Origin: Duganella margarita
GTDB lineage: Bacteria > Pseudomonadota > Gammaproteobacteria > Burkholderiales > Burkholderiaceae_D
DNA: 64,000 nucleotides
Assembly: GCF_009857535.1 (NCBI RefSeq)
Contig: NZ_WWCS01000006.1
Span: 62,001 to 126,000 of the forward strand
Direction of reading: 5' to 3'
Shown here: positions 25,331-32,951 of the stretch, piece after piece
Layout of the letters: each line of letters opens with the position of its first letter
Position numbering within the stretch: position 1 is the first letter of the stretch
Made by a program: the position numbers and the translations under genes
The notes under the pieces: model-generated
The model's database searches: none
What the model was told of the DNA's origin: nothing
Seen by the model: the letters and a program-made list of their open reading frames with translations, nothing else

Positions 25331-26263
25331 ATGAAATCAATCGCCTTTTTTGTGTTCCCAGGATTCGAGGTGCTGGACTTCGCCGCGCTGACGGTGTTCG
25401 AGCTGGCGAACGTACTATCGGGCGCGCGTTTATATGACATGACGATGCTGTCGCAGACTGGCGGTAGCGTCGCCAGTTCCGCCGGACCGGCAGTCGCAAC
25501 GCAGGCTGGCGCCGATACATCAGCCATCATGGATACGGTGCTGGTGTTCGGCACGGTCGGCAGCATGCCGACCAGCGCGCCGCTGCTGGAGATGGTGCGC
25601 AGCGCCTGCATGGCCGCACGCCGCGCCGGCAGCATCTGTACCGGCGCTGAACTGCTGGCGGCCACCGGGCTGCTGGACGGGCGGCGCGTCACCACGCACT
25701 GGGCGCGCGCCGCCGACCTTCAGCAGCGTTTTCCGCTGCTGAAGGTGGAGCCGGAGGCAATTTACATCCATGATGGGAAGTACTGGAGTTCGGCCGGCAT
25801 GACGGCCTGCATCGACTTGGCGCTGGCCATGGTGCAGCAGGATCATGGCGTCGAGCTGGTGCTGAAGATCGCGCGCCAGATGGTTATCTATCACCGCCGT
25901 GCCAGCAACCACTCGCAGTTCTCCACGCTGCTAGAGATGGCGCCGCGTTCGGACCCGATACAAAAAGTGCTGTCCTATGCGCGCACGCATTTGCGGCGAC
26001 AGCTGTCGGTGGACGAACTGGCCGGCGTGGCGAACCTGAGCCGGCGCCAGTTCAGCCGGCGCTTCCGCGACGAGACCGGGCAGTCGCCGGCCAGGGCGGT
26101 GGAGTCGCTGCGGCTGGAGTCGGCGCGCGCGATGATCGAAAACACGCGCCACACGCTGGACTACATCGCCCGGGAATCGGGCTTTGCGCAGGTGGAGCAG
26201 ATGCGGCGCGCCTTCCTGCGCGTCTGTGGTGCGCCGCCGCAGTCGCTGCGGCGGGCAGCCTAG
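25331..26263 (+). CDS. GlxA-family regulator (DJ-1/PfpI domain plus AraC helix-turn-helix)
   Basis: A 310-residue regulator. The first part (about 1-180) is a DJ-1/PfpI fold (IAFFVFPGFEVLDFAAL, and the elbow GSICTGAELLAA with its Cys). The last 100 residues are an AraC DNA-binding domain with two helix-turn-helix units (VDELAGVANLSRRQFSRRF and LDYIARESGFAQVEQMRRAF). The DJ-1 part probably senses a small molecule. It is divergent from the molybdenum hydroxylase operon, whose promoter carries tandem 21-base-spaced repeats, so it is very likely that operon's activator. It overlaps the convergent MFS gene by 4 bases. Confidence 0.93.
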   Translation: MKSIAFFVFPGFEVLDFAALTVFELANVLSGARLYDMTMLSQTGGSVASSAGPAVATQAGADTSAIMDTVLVFGTVGSMPTSAPLLEMVRSACMAARRAGSICTGAELLAATGLLDGRRVTTHWARAADLQQRFPLLKVEPEAIYIHDGKYWSSAGMTACIDLALAMVQQDHGVELVLKIARQMVIYHRRASNHSQFSTLLEMAPRSDPIQKVLSYARTHLRRQLSVDELAGVANLSRRQFSRRFRDETGQSPARAVESLRLESARAMIENTRHTLDYIARESGFAQVEQMRRAFLRVCGAPPQSLRRAA

Positions 26264-27549
26264 GTCTGAGCCTTGCGCACGAACAGTGCGGTGAGCATGC
26301 CGATCACGCAGACCGCGATCACATAGAAGGCCGGCGCCAGCGGTTCATTCTTCAGCATCAGCGTGACCACCATCGGCGTCAGGCCGCCGAAGATGGCGTA
26401 CGACAGGTTATACGAGAACGACAGGCCGGAAAAGCGCACCTGCGGCGGGAATGCCTGCACCAGCACGCACGGCACCGCGCCGACCACGCCGACAAAGAAT
26501 CCGGTCAGGCCGTACAGCGGCAGCAGCCATTCCGGCTGCACCCGCAACGTGGTGTAAAACACCCAGGTGCAGATGGCCAGTAGCAGGGCGCCGATAAACA
26601 GCACCGGCTTGGCGCCGATGCGGTCGGCCATCACGCCGTAGCAGATGCAGCCCAGCGCCAGGCCGACCGTGGCCAGGGTGTTGGCCAGCAGCGAGGTGCG
26701 GGCGTCGATGTGATACATCTTTTGCAGCAGCGCGGGCGTCATCAGGATCACCACCACGATCCCGGCCGACAGCATCCAGGTCAGCAGCATCGAGACGGCG
26801 ACGGCGGCGCGGTGGCTGCGCAGCACGGTCTTGAGCGGCATCTCGGCGGCCAGCGCCTGGCGTTGCGCCATTTCGGCAAACACCGGCGTCTCGTGCAGCC
26901 AGCGGCGCAAGTACATCGAGGCCAGGCCGAACACGCCGCCCAGCAGGAACGGCCAGCGCCAGGGGCCGGCCAGTACTTCCGCTGGGAGGTAAGCGGTATT
27001 CAGGCCGGTCGCCACCAGGGAGCCAAGCAGGATGCCGACGGTCAGGCCAGCGGTCAGCACGCCGCAGGCGTAGCCGGTGTGGCGCGCCGGCACATGCTCG
27101 GAGACAAACACCCAGGCCCCCGGCACCTCGCCGCCGACCGCCGCGCCCTGCAGCACGCGCATCAGCAACAGCAGCATTGGCGCGGCCAGGCCGATGCTGG
27201 CGTAGGTCGGCAGCAGGCCGATGGCCAGCGTCGGCACCGACATCAGCAGGATCGACAGCGTGAACATGCGCTTGCGGCCCAGCAGATCGCCGAAGTGCGC
27301 CATGACGATGCCGCCCAGTGGCCGCACCACGTAGCCGGCGGCGAAAATGCCGAAGGTTTGCAGGGTGCGCAGCCACTCCGGCATGTCGGGCGGGAAGAAC
27401 AGCTGGCCGATGACGTTGGCAAAAAAGACGAAGATGATGAAATCGTAGAATTCCAGCGCGCCGCCGAGGGCGGCCAGCGCCAGGGTCTTGTAATCCTGGC
27501 CAGTCAGCGGCCGGCTGGCGGTGGCAGGCGGAACGGCGGTGGCGATCAT
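26260..27549 (-). CDS. MFS transporter of the metabolite:proton symporter (ProP/ShiA-like) group
   Basis: A 429-residue inner-membrane transporter with about twelve hydrophobic segments. The family signatures are YDFIIFVFFANVIGQLFF in the first helix, RPLGGIVMAHFGDLLGRKRMF in the first cytoplasmic loop and RVLQGAAVGGEVPGA. This group imports organic acids, betaines, shikimate or citrate with protons. It converges on the GlxA gene and may import the substrate of the adjacent hydroxylase, but it is not in that operon. It diverges from the response-regulator gene across about 90 bases. Confidence 0.92.
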   Translation of the reverse strand: MIATAVPPATASRPLTGQDYKTLALAALGGALEFYDFIIFVFFANVIGQLFFPPDMPEWLRTLQTFGIFAAGYVVRPLGGIVMAHFGDLLGRKRMFTLSILLMSVPTLAIGLLPTYASIGLAAPMLLLLMRVLQGAAVGGEVPGAWVFVSEHVPARHTGYACGVLTAGLTVGILLGSLVATGLNTAYLPAEVLAGPWRWPFLLGGVFGLASMYLRRWLHETPVFAEMAQRQALAAEMPLKTVLRSHRAAVAVSMLLTWMLSAGIVVVILMTPALLQKMYHIDARTSLLANTLATVGLALGCICYGVMADRIGAKPVLFIGALLLAICTWVFYTTLRVQPEWLLPLYGLTGFFVGVVGAVPCVLVQAFPPQVRFSGLSFSYNLSYAIFGGLTPMVVTLMLKNEPLAPAFYVIAVCVIGMLTALFVRKAQT

Positions 27550-27642
27550 GTGCGCAGGTCTCTTATGTCGGTAGGGATAGGGGCGTATGCTACCCTAGAA
27601 CGGGGGATGCCGGGCTGCGTCAAAATGCGTAGAATCACTGAT

Positions 27643-28278
27643 ATGAGCTATCCACACTCCATCCGTGTCATGATCGTCGACGATCACCCCTTGCTGCGCG
27701 AGGGGCTGCTGGCTATCCTGGCGAAAGCGCCGGATATCGAACTGGCGGCCGAAGCTGACAGCGGCGAAGAGGCGGTAGCGCGTTATGCCGAAGCCCGGCC
27801 CGATGTCACGCTGATGGACTTGCGCATGCCGGGCCTGGGCGGCCTGAATGCGATTTCGGCGATCCGCCGCAATCGTCCCAACGCCCGCCTGATCGCCTTG
27901 AGTACCTATGCCGGCGGCGCGCTGGTGCAGGCCGCGCACAAAGCCGGCGCCAGTGGCTATCTCCTCAAAAGCATGCTGGCCGAGAATGTGCTCGACAGCA
28001 TACGCACGGTGCATCGGGGACGCGAGGTTTGGCCTTCCGAACTGCTGGGCGGGCAGATTTATTTTGACCGCGACCGTTTGAGCTTTCGCGAACTGGATGT
28101 GCTGCGCAATGTGGCCGGCGGCCTGTCCAACCGCGCCATCGGCGAAAAGCTGGGCATCAGCGAGGAAACCGTCAAGAGCTATATGCGCACCGTGATGACG
28201 AAACTGGACGCCAATGACCGCACCCACGCGGTCACCATCTGCCTGCAACGCGGCCTGCTGGAAACCTGGGAACTGTAG
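27643..28278 (+). CDS. NarL/FixJ-type response regulator
   Basis: A 211-residue two-component regulator. The receiver domain (about 8-125) has acidic residues in MIVDDHP, the phospho-acceptor Asp59 in VTLMDLRMPG, and Lys in GYLLKS. The C-terminal LuxR-type helix-turn-helix includes LSFRELDVLRNVAGGLSNRAI and LGISEETVKSYMRTVMTKL. ATG 27643 is chosen for normal family length; ATG 27625 is in frame, and neither has a clear ribosome-binding site. The likely partner is the propeller sensor kinase encoded convergently at 29172-32141. The mini-catalase gene follows after 21 bases on the same strand. Confidence 0.92.
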   Translation: MSYPHSIRVMIVDDHPLLREGLLAILAKAPDIELAAEADSGEEAVARYAEARPDVTLMDLRMPGLGGLNAISAIRRNRPNARLIALSTYAGGALVQAAHKAGASGYLLKSMLAENVLDSIRTVHRGREVWPSELLGGQIYFDRDRLSFRELDVLRNVAGGLSNRAIGEKLGISEETVKSYMRTVMTKLDANDRTHAVTICLQRGLLETWEL

Positions 28279-28299
28279 GCAGGACGGGCACACGGCACG

Positions 28300-29205
28300 A
28301 TGACGATTTCCTCCGGCCGGCAGCCTTTGCTCGATGCCCTGACCCATCTTGGCGCCCATGCCGGCAAGCGCGCCAGCCACGCGCGAGGTTACTGCGCCGT
28401 TGGCCACTTCGCGCCGCATGCCAACGCCGCCCACTTTGCCGACATTGCGATACTGCGCGACGGCCCACTGCCGGCCACCGTGCGTTTTTCGGTCGGCGGC
28501 AGCGATCCGGCGATTTCGGAAAAGACCCGCAACCTGCGCGGCATGGCGGTGCGCGTGCACGGCGAGCATGAATCGTATGACATGGTGCTGGTATCCGAGC
28601 CGATTTTTTACGCCGCCACGCCGGTTTCCTATCTGAGCTACCTGGAAGCGCAAGCCGCTGACCCCAATACCGGCGTGCCCGATCCGCAGCGCATCGCCGC
28701 CCACGAGCAGCGCCACCCGGACACGCTGCGCCTGCCGGCCTTACTGGCGTCGCACGCGGCGCCGTCCTCGTATGCCTGCACGCCCTATCATTCGACCCAT
28801 GCTTTTCTGTTCACCGGCGCGGATGGTGTTGCGCGGCCGGCGCGGCTCATGGCGGTGCCGGAAGCCGGTACGCGCTATTTGAGCGCAGCGCAGGAACGCC
28901 AGCTACCATCTGCCTTTCTGGAGCGCGAGATGGACGAACGCCTGCTGCAAGGGCCGATCCGCTTCCAGTTGTACGCGCAACTGCCGGCGGCGGGCGATCC
29001 GCTGGACGATCCCAGCATGCCATGGCAAGGGCAGGAGCGGGTGCCGCTTGGCGCGCTGCTGATCACCGCCCTGGCCGACACCAGCTGCGACTTCATGACC
29101 TTTATGCCCACGCGGCTACCGACCGGCATTGCCGCCAGCGACGATCCCATGCTGCGCGCCCGCGCCAACGTCTACGCCTCGGCCTCGCTGGCGCGGCGGC
29201 GATAG
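28300..29205 (+). CDS. Catalase-related peroxidase (mini-catalase)
   Basis: A 301-residue haem protein of the short catalase family (SrpA-like), which mostly acts as a peroxidase with organic donors. The distal His27 lies in ASHARGYCAVG, followed by VRFSVGGSDPAISEKTRNLRG with the Arg and Asp/Pro pattern of catalases. It lacks the C-terminal flavodoxin-like and wrapping regions of full catalases. Unlike many relatives it has no signal peptide, so it should be cytoplasmic. It is cotranscribed with the response regulator, 21 bases upstream, and overlaps the convergent kinase gene by 34 bases. Confidence 0.87.
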   Translation: MTISSGRQPLLDALTHLGAHAGKRASHARGYCAVGHFAPHANAAHFADIAILRDGPLPATVRFSVGGSDPAISEKTRNLRGMAVRVHGEHESYDMVLVSEPIFYAATPVSYLSYLEAQAADPNTGVPDPQRIAAHEQRHPDTLRLPALLASHAAPSSYACTPYHSTHAFLFTGADGVARPARLMAVPEAGTRYLSAAQERQLPSAFLEREMDERLLQGPIRFQLYAQLPAAGDPLDDPSMPWQGQERVPLGALLITALADTSCDFMTFMPTRLPTGIAASDDPMLRARANVYASASLARRR

Positions 29206-32141
29206 GCCAGCGTGGCCGGCACCGAGATGCGCCACACGGTGCCGCCGGCGCCGGTTTCCAATTCCAGCCCGGCCTGCAGGCGATGGGCGCGTTCGTGCAG
29301 GCCTTCCAGGCCCCAGTGTCCCGGCTTGCTCTGCGCGGCCGCCACTTCCGCCGGCATGCCGACGCCGTTATCGCTGACCACCAGCTTGAGCGCGCGCTCG
29401 CCCCACTGCAACACCACATTTACCTCGCTGGCCCGGGCGTGGCGGATGGCGTTGAGCAGGCACTCGCGTCCCATCAACAGCAGTTCGTCGTGGACGACGG
29501 GGTGCAGTTCGCGCGGCGCGCCTTCGCTGCGCACCGCGATTTGCAGGCCGGCGCCGGCATGTTCGGCGGCGGTGGCCTGCAGGGCGTCGCTCAAATTGAG
29601 CCGCGTGGCGGCTTCGGCGCGCAGTTCGCTGACGCGGTCGCGGCCCTCGACCAGCGCGTCGGTGGCCAGCTTGACGGTGCGGTCCATCGCGTGTCGCATC
29701 GGTTCCTGCGGCGGCAAGTCCATGGCGATCGCCTTGACGCTGTAGATCACCCCTTGCATCGATTGCAGCAGGGTGTCGTGCAGGTCGCGGGCGATGCTCT
29801 CGCGCTCTTCCACGCGCAGGTTGAAGCGCTCCAGCGCGCGCCGGGTGTTGATGCGCAGCCGCTGGCGGTACAGCAGATAGAGCAGGGTGGCGGCCAATAG
29901 CGCCAGCGCTGCCTTGAACCAGCCGGTTTGCGTCACGGTGGGATCAATGCCGAAGTCCAGGCTTGCTTCTTTGCTGCTGACGTTATTTTCGTTCACCGCG
30001 CGCAGCAGGAAGCGGTAGGCGCCCGGCCCCAGGTTGGTGTAATAGGCGCTGCGGCGCTGGCCGGCCTCCTGCCAATCCTGGTCGATACCATCGAGCCGAT
30101 ACTGGAAGCGCAGCTTTTCAGGTTTGTCGGTCCCCAGCCCGGTATAGTCGATGCGCAGTTGCACGGTGCCGGCAGGCAGGCGCAGTTGATCTTGCGGCGC
30201 GTAGGCCGCATCGGCTTGCAGCAGCAGGATTTCCACGCGCGGCTGCAGTGTGCTGCGCCAGAGTTTGTCGGGGTCCAGCCGCCACAGGCCGGAAGTGCTG
30301 GCGAACCACAGCTTGCCTTTGCTGTCGGTGAGCGCCGTGTTGTCCCATACGCCGGTAGCTGCTTCGCCGGCATAACCATCGGCGGCGTCGAACAGCGTAT
30401 AGCGCAGCAGGCGCTCGGGATGCGTCATGGCGTCCTGCCAGTCGGCCTGAGTGATGCGCAGCACGCCATGGCCGCCATTGAGCCAGCGGTCGCCGTTGGC
30501 GCTGGCGGTCATGCCGGTCACATTGCTCAGCGCCGCCGGCTGGTCGGTGTTCAATTTGGTCCACTGGCCGTCGCGCAGTACGGCGACGCCGTTCTCGCCG
30601 GCGAGCAGCACCTCGCCGCCGGCAAAGATGCCGCAGATCGCCGTGATGCCGTGCTGCTCGGGCGACCAGGCGGTGCGCACCACGCCATTGTCAAAGTGCG
30701 ACACCACGCCCTTGCTGCTGACGAACCACATCTTGCCGTCGCCGTCCACCGCAGAGTTGATGTAGCCCGATTCCATGACTGCGGAGCGCTTGCGCCACTG
30801 GCCGTCGACCAGCACAAAGGTGCGGCGATCGGCCAGCTTCAGCCACAGGCGGCGGCCGTCGTCGACTACCGCATAAGTCGCGTAACTGCCCGGTTCTGCG
30901 GGCCAGGCGATCTGCTCGACCCGCTGGCCGCGGCGTCGCGTGAGCGCGGTCGGACCCGCCATCAGCAAGGCGCCGTTGCGGTCGGCCGCGACGAAATCGT
31001 AGTCGGCGTGCGCGCGCGGCGGCTGGCCCGGCGTCAGCTGCCAGACGTTATGTTTGCGGCGGTCGCTGACCCACACCTCGCCGTCGTCGCCGCGCGCCAG
31101 CGTGTAGAAGCCGTCGGCGCCGCCGACCTTGGCCGGCAGCATGGCGCTGTTGCGGAAGCGCTCCAGGCCCGCCTGCGTCGCCATCCAGATATTTCCGAGA
31201 TGGTCTTCCAGCAGCAGATTGGTCGACAGATTGCTGACCTGCCATGGCTGATCCAGTTTATCGGTGGCGTCGCGCGACGCCACCACGGGCTGGTTGCGCT
31301 GGTCGGCGCCGCGCAACAGGCACAGGCCGACCGGGCAGCGCACCGTCCACAGATTGCCGTCGTGGTCGAACTGGCTGTTGACACTGGCCCGCGACGGCGC
31401 CAGCCAGTCGGGCCGGCGCAGCGTCGGCGCGGGGGTGGGCAGTCTTTGCAGGCGGTCCCCGGCGCCGGCCCAGAGCTGGCCATCCGGCGTTTCGACCAGC
31501 GCGTCGGAGGGCGCGGCGTCGATCCGTTCAAAGCGGCCGCTGTCGCGGTTCAGGACAAAAGTGCCCTTGTCGGAACCGAGGTAGAGCCGTCCGTGCTGGT
31601 CGGCCAGGCTAATCGCGACCAGGCCCTCCAGCCCGGACGCCGGTCCGATCACCTGCCACTTGCCGTTGGCCCAGCGGCGCACGCCCTGGCCGCTGGTCAC
31701 CCACAGGCTGCCGTCGATATCGCGCGCCACGGAGTACACCGACATCAGACTGTCCTGCGCCTGCGCCAGGTGTTCCAGCCGGCCGTCGGCATGGCGCACC
31801 GAGAAGCCAGGCCAGACATAGCCGATCATCAGGTCACCGTTGGGCATCGCCACCAGATTGCTGATACGCGAGTGCAGCAGCTTGCTGCCGGGTGGCGGCA
31901 CATAGGGTTCGAAGCGCACGCCGTCGAAGCGGTAGATGCCGGTCGGTGTGCCCAGCCACAGCCAGCCATCCGGCGTTTGCGCCATGCTGGTGATTTCGGC
32001 TGGCGCGCCGTCCTTGCTGGTCCAGATGGTGTGGTGGTAGTCGCGCAGCGGCGTGGCGGGATCGAGCGCCTGTGCGGGGACGGCCGTCAGCACGGCCAGA
32101 GTGGCCAGCAACGGGATAAATCTCCTGAGGACAAGCGGCAT
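29172..32141 (-). CDS. Two-component sensor kinase with periplasmic propeller and Y_Y_Y domain
   Basis: A 989-residue inner-membrane kinase. A signal sequence or anchor (VLRRFIPLLATLAVLTAVPAQA) is followed by a long periplasmic region built of two-component-regulator propeller repeats (for example ITSMAQTPDGWLWLGT and GIYRFDG). A Y_Y_Y domain follows near 650-735 (FQYRLDGIDQDW, YTNLGPGAYRFLLRAVNEN). One transmembrane helix lies near 745-765. The cytoplasmic HisKA_3 domain has RDLHDTLLQ (His788), and the HATPase domain lies at the C-terminus (GRECLLNAIRHA, GVGMPAE). ATG 32141 is chosen because it begins the signal peptide; longer versions start in non-coding-looking sequence. The ligand may be a sugar, as for similar sensors. 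Confidence 0.92.
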   Translation of the reverse strand: MPLVLRRFIPLLATLAVLTAVPAQALDPATPLRDYHHTIWTSKDGAPAEITSMAQTPDGWLWLGTPTGIYRFDGVRFEPYVPPPGSKLLHSRISNLVAMPNGDLMIGYVWPGFSVRHADGRLEHLAQAQDSLMSVYSVARDIDGSLWVTSGQGVRRWANGKWQVIGPASGLEGLVAISLADQHGRLYLGSDKGTFVLNRDSGRFERIDAAPSDALVETPDGQLWAGAGDRLQRLPTPAPTLRRPDWLAPSRASVNSQFDHDGNLWTVRCPVGLCLLRGADQRNQPVVASRDATDKLDQPWQVSNLSTNLLLEDHLGNIWMATQAGLERFRNSAMLPAKVGGADGFYTLARGDDGEVWVSDRRKHNVWQLTPGQPPRAHADYDFVAADRNGALLMAGPTALTRRRGQRVEQIAWPAEPGSYATYAVVDDGRRLWLKLADRRTFVLVDGQWRKRSAVMESGYINSAVDGDGKMWFVSSKGVVSHFDNGVVRTAWSPEQHGITAICGIFAGGEVLLAGENGVAVLRDGQWTKLNTDQPAALSNVTGMTASANGDRWLNGGHGVLRITQADWQDAMTHPERLLRYTLFDAADGYAGEAATGVWDNTALTDSKGKLWFASTSGLWRLDPDKLWRSTLQPRVEILLLQADAAYAPQDQLRLPAGTVQLRIDYTGLGTDKPEKLRFQYRLDGIDQDWQEAGQRRSAYYTNLGPGAYRFLLRAVNENNVSSKEASLDFGIDPTVTQTGWFKAALALLAATLLYLLYRQRLRINTRRALERFNLRVEERESIARDLHDTLLQSMQGVIYSVKAIAMDLPPQEPMRHAMDRTVKLATDALVEGRDRVSELRAEAATRLNLSDALQATAAEHAGAGLQIAVRSEGAPRELHPVVHDELLLMGRECLLNAIRHARASEVNVVLQWGERALKLVVSDNGVGMPAEVAAAQSKPGHWGLEGLHERAHRLQAGLELETGAGGTVWRISVPATLAYRRRASEAEA

Positions 32142-32258
32142 GACGGAACAGAGGGCGGGACGAAGTTTGTAAATATAGCATGCTGCAATCTTCCCGGGAT
32201 AGAAGCTCAACCGTTGTGCCGCCGCGACGCGCATGGTGCGATGCAATATGAATAAGTC

Positions 32259-32398
32259 TTTACAAATTCCCACGGTGAGCTAAAGTTGATGGAAAATGAT
32301 AACGCTAACTTAGCGCCCATTGGACTCCCTCGATACCGTGTTGGTAAGTGCTTTCACGCGGCATCAATTCTTGCAGGAGGCTAATGTTAGCGCTATCT
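32259..32398 (+). promoter_or_regulatory. Promoter and paired LacI-type operators of the gluconate operon
   Basis: TTTACA (32259-32264), a 16-base spacer and TAAAGT (32281-32286) form a plausible sigma-70 promoter. GATAACGCTAAC at 32298-32309 lies just after the predicted start. GTTAGCGCTATC at 32386-32397 is its inverse with one mismatch, centred 88 bases downstream. The core resembles operators of GntR-type LacI-family repressors, and two sites in opposite orientation suggest repression by looping. Confidence 0.6.
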
Positions 32399-32414
32399 AA
32401 TTTTGGAGACATGG

Positions 32415-32909
32415 ATGCAGAGTATCCGGTGGGTGGTGATGGGCGTCAGTGGCTGCGGCAAGAGCACGGTGGGGCAGGCGCTGGCGACTGCGAACGAAGT
32501 CGGCTTCGTTGAAGGCGACCAGTTTCACCCCCCGGCCAACGTCGCCAAGATGTCGGCCGGCGTGGCGCTCAACGACGCTGACCGCGCCGAGTGGCTGCTG
32601 ACGTTGCAGGCGCAGATCCGCGCAGCGCGCGAACGTGGTGAGGGACTGGTGATTTCCTGCTCGGCGCTGAAGCGGCGTTACCGCGATCTGCTGCGCGAGG
32701 GCGATCCGGCGCTGCGTTTCGCGCACTTGAGCGGACCGAAGGAACTGATCGCGGCGCGCATGCATACGCGGGTTGGCCACTACATGCCGACCTCCCTGCT
32801 GGACAGCCAGTTCCGCGATCTCGAACCACTGCAATCCGACGAAGCAGGCGTCACGCTGGACATAAGAGTACCGCCCGACGATCTGGTGACGCAGATCCGC
32901 AGGGAGTAG
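32415..32909 (+). CDS. gntK: Gluconokinase
   Basis: A 164-residue cytoplasmic kinase that phosphorylates D-gluconate to 6-phosphogluconate. The Walker A motif GVSGCGKST lies at residues 10-18. VEGDQFHPPANVAKMSAGVALND is interrupted only slightly from the usual GntK lid pattern, and SCSALKRRYRDLLR and LSGPKELIAARMHTR complete the family signature. GGAG at 32405-32408 fits ATG 32415; an ATG at 32411 is out of frame. It is the first gene of a five-gene operon, following a leader of about 120 bases that contains two LacI-type operators. Confidence 0.95.
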   Translation: MQSIRWVVMGVSGCGKSTVGQALATANEVGFVEGDQFHPPANVAKMSAGVALNDADRAEWLLTLQAQIRAARERGEGLVISCSALKRRYRDLLREGDPALRFAHLSGPKELIAARMHTRVGHYMPTSLLDSQFRDLEPLQSDEAGVTLDIRVPPDDLVTQIRRE

Positions 32910-32951
32910 CAGCAAAGTAGCACAACACAAAAAAACTATATGGAGACCTAC

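Noticed and set aside
26710..27624. Long N-terminal extension of the NarL-type regulator
   Set aside because: The extension is Gln/His-rich antisense of the MFS gene; the receiver domain begins normally after ATG 27643.
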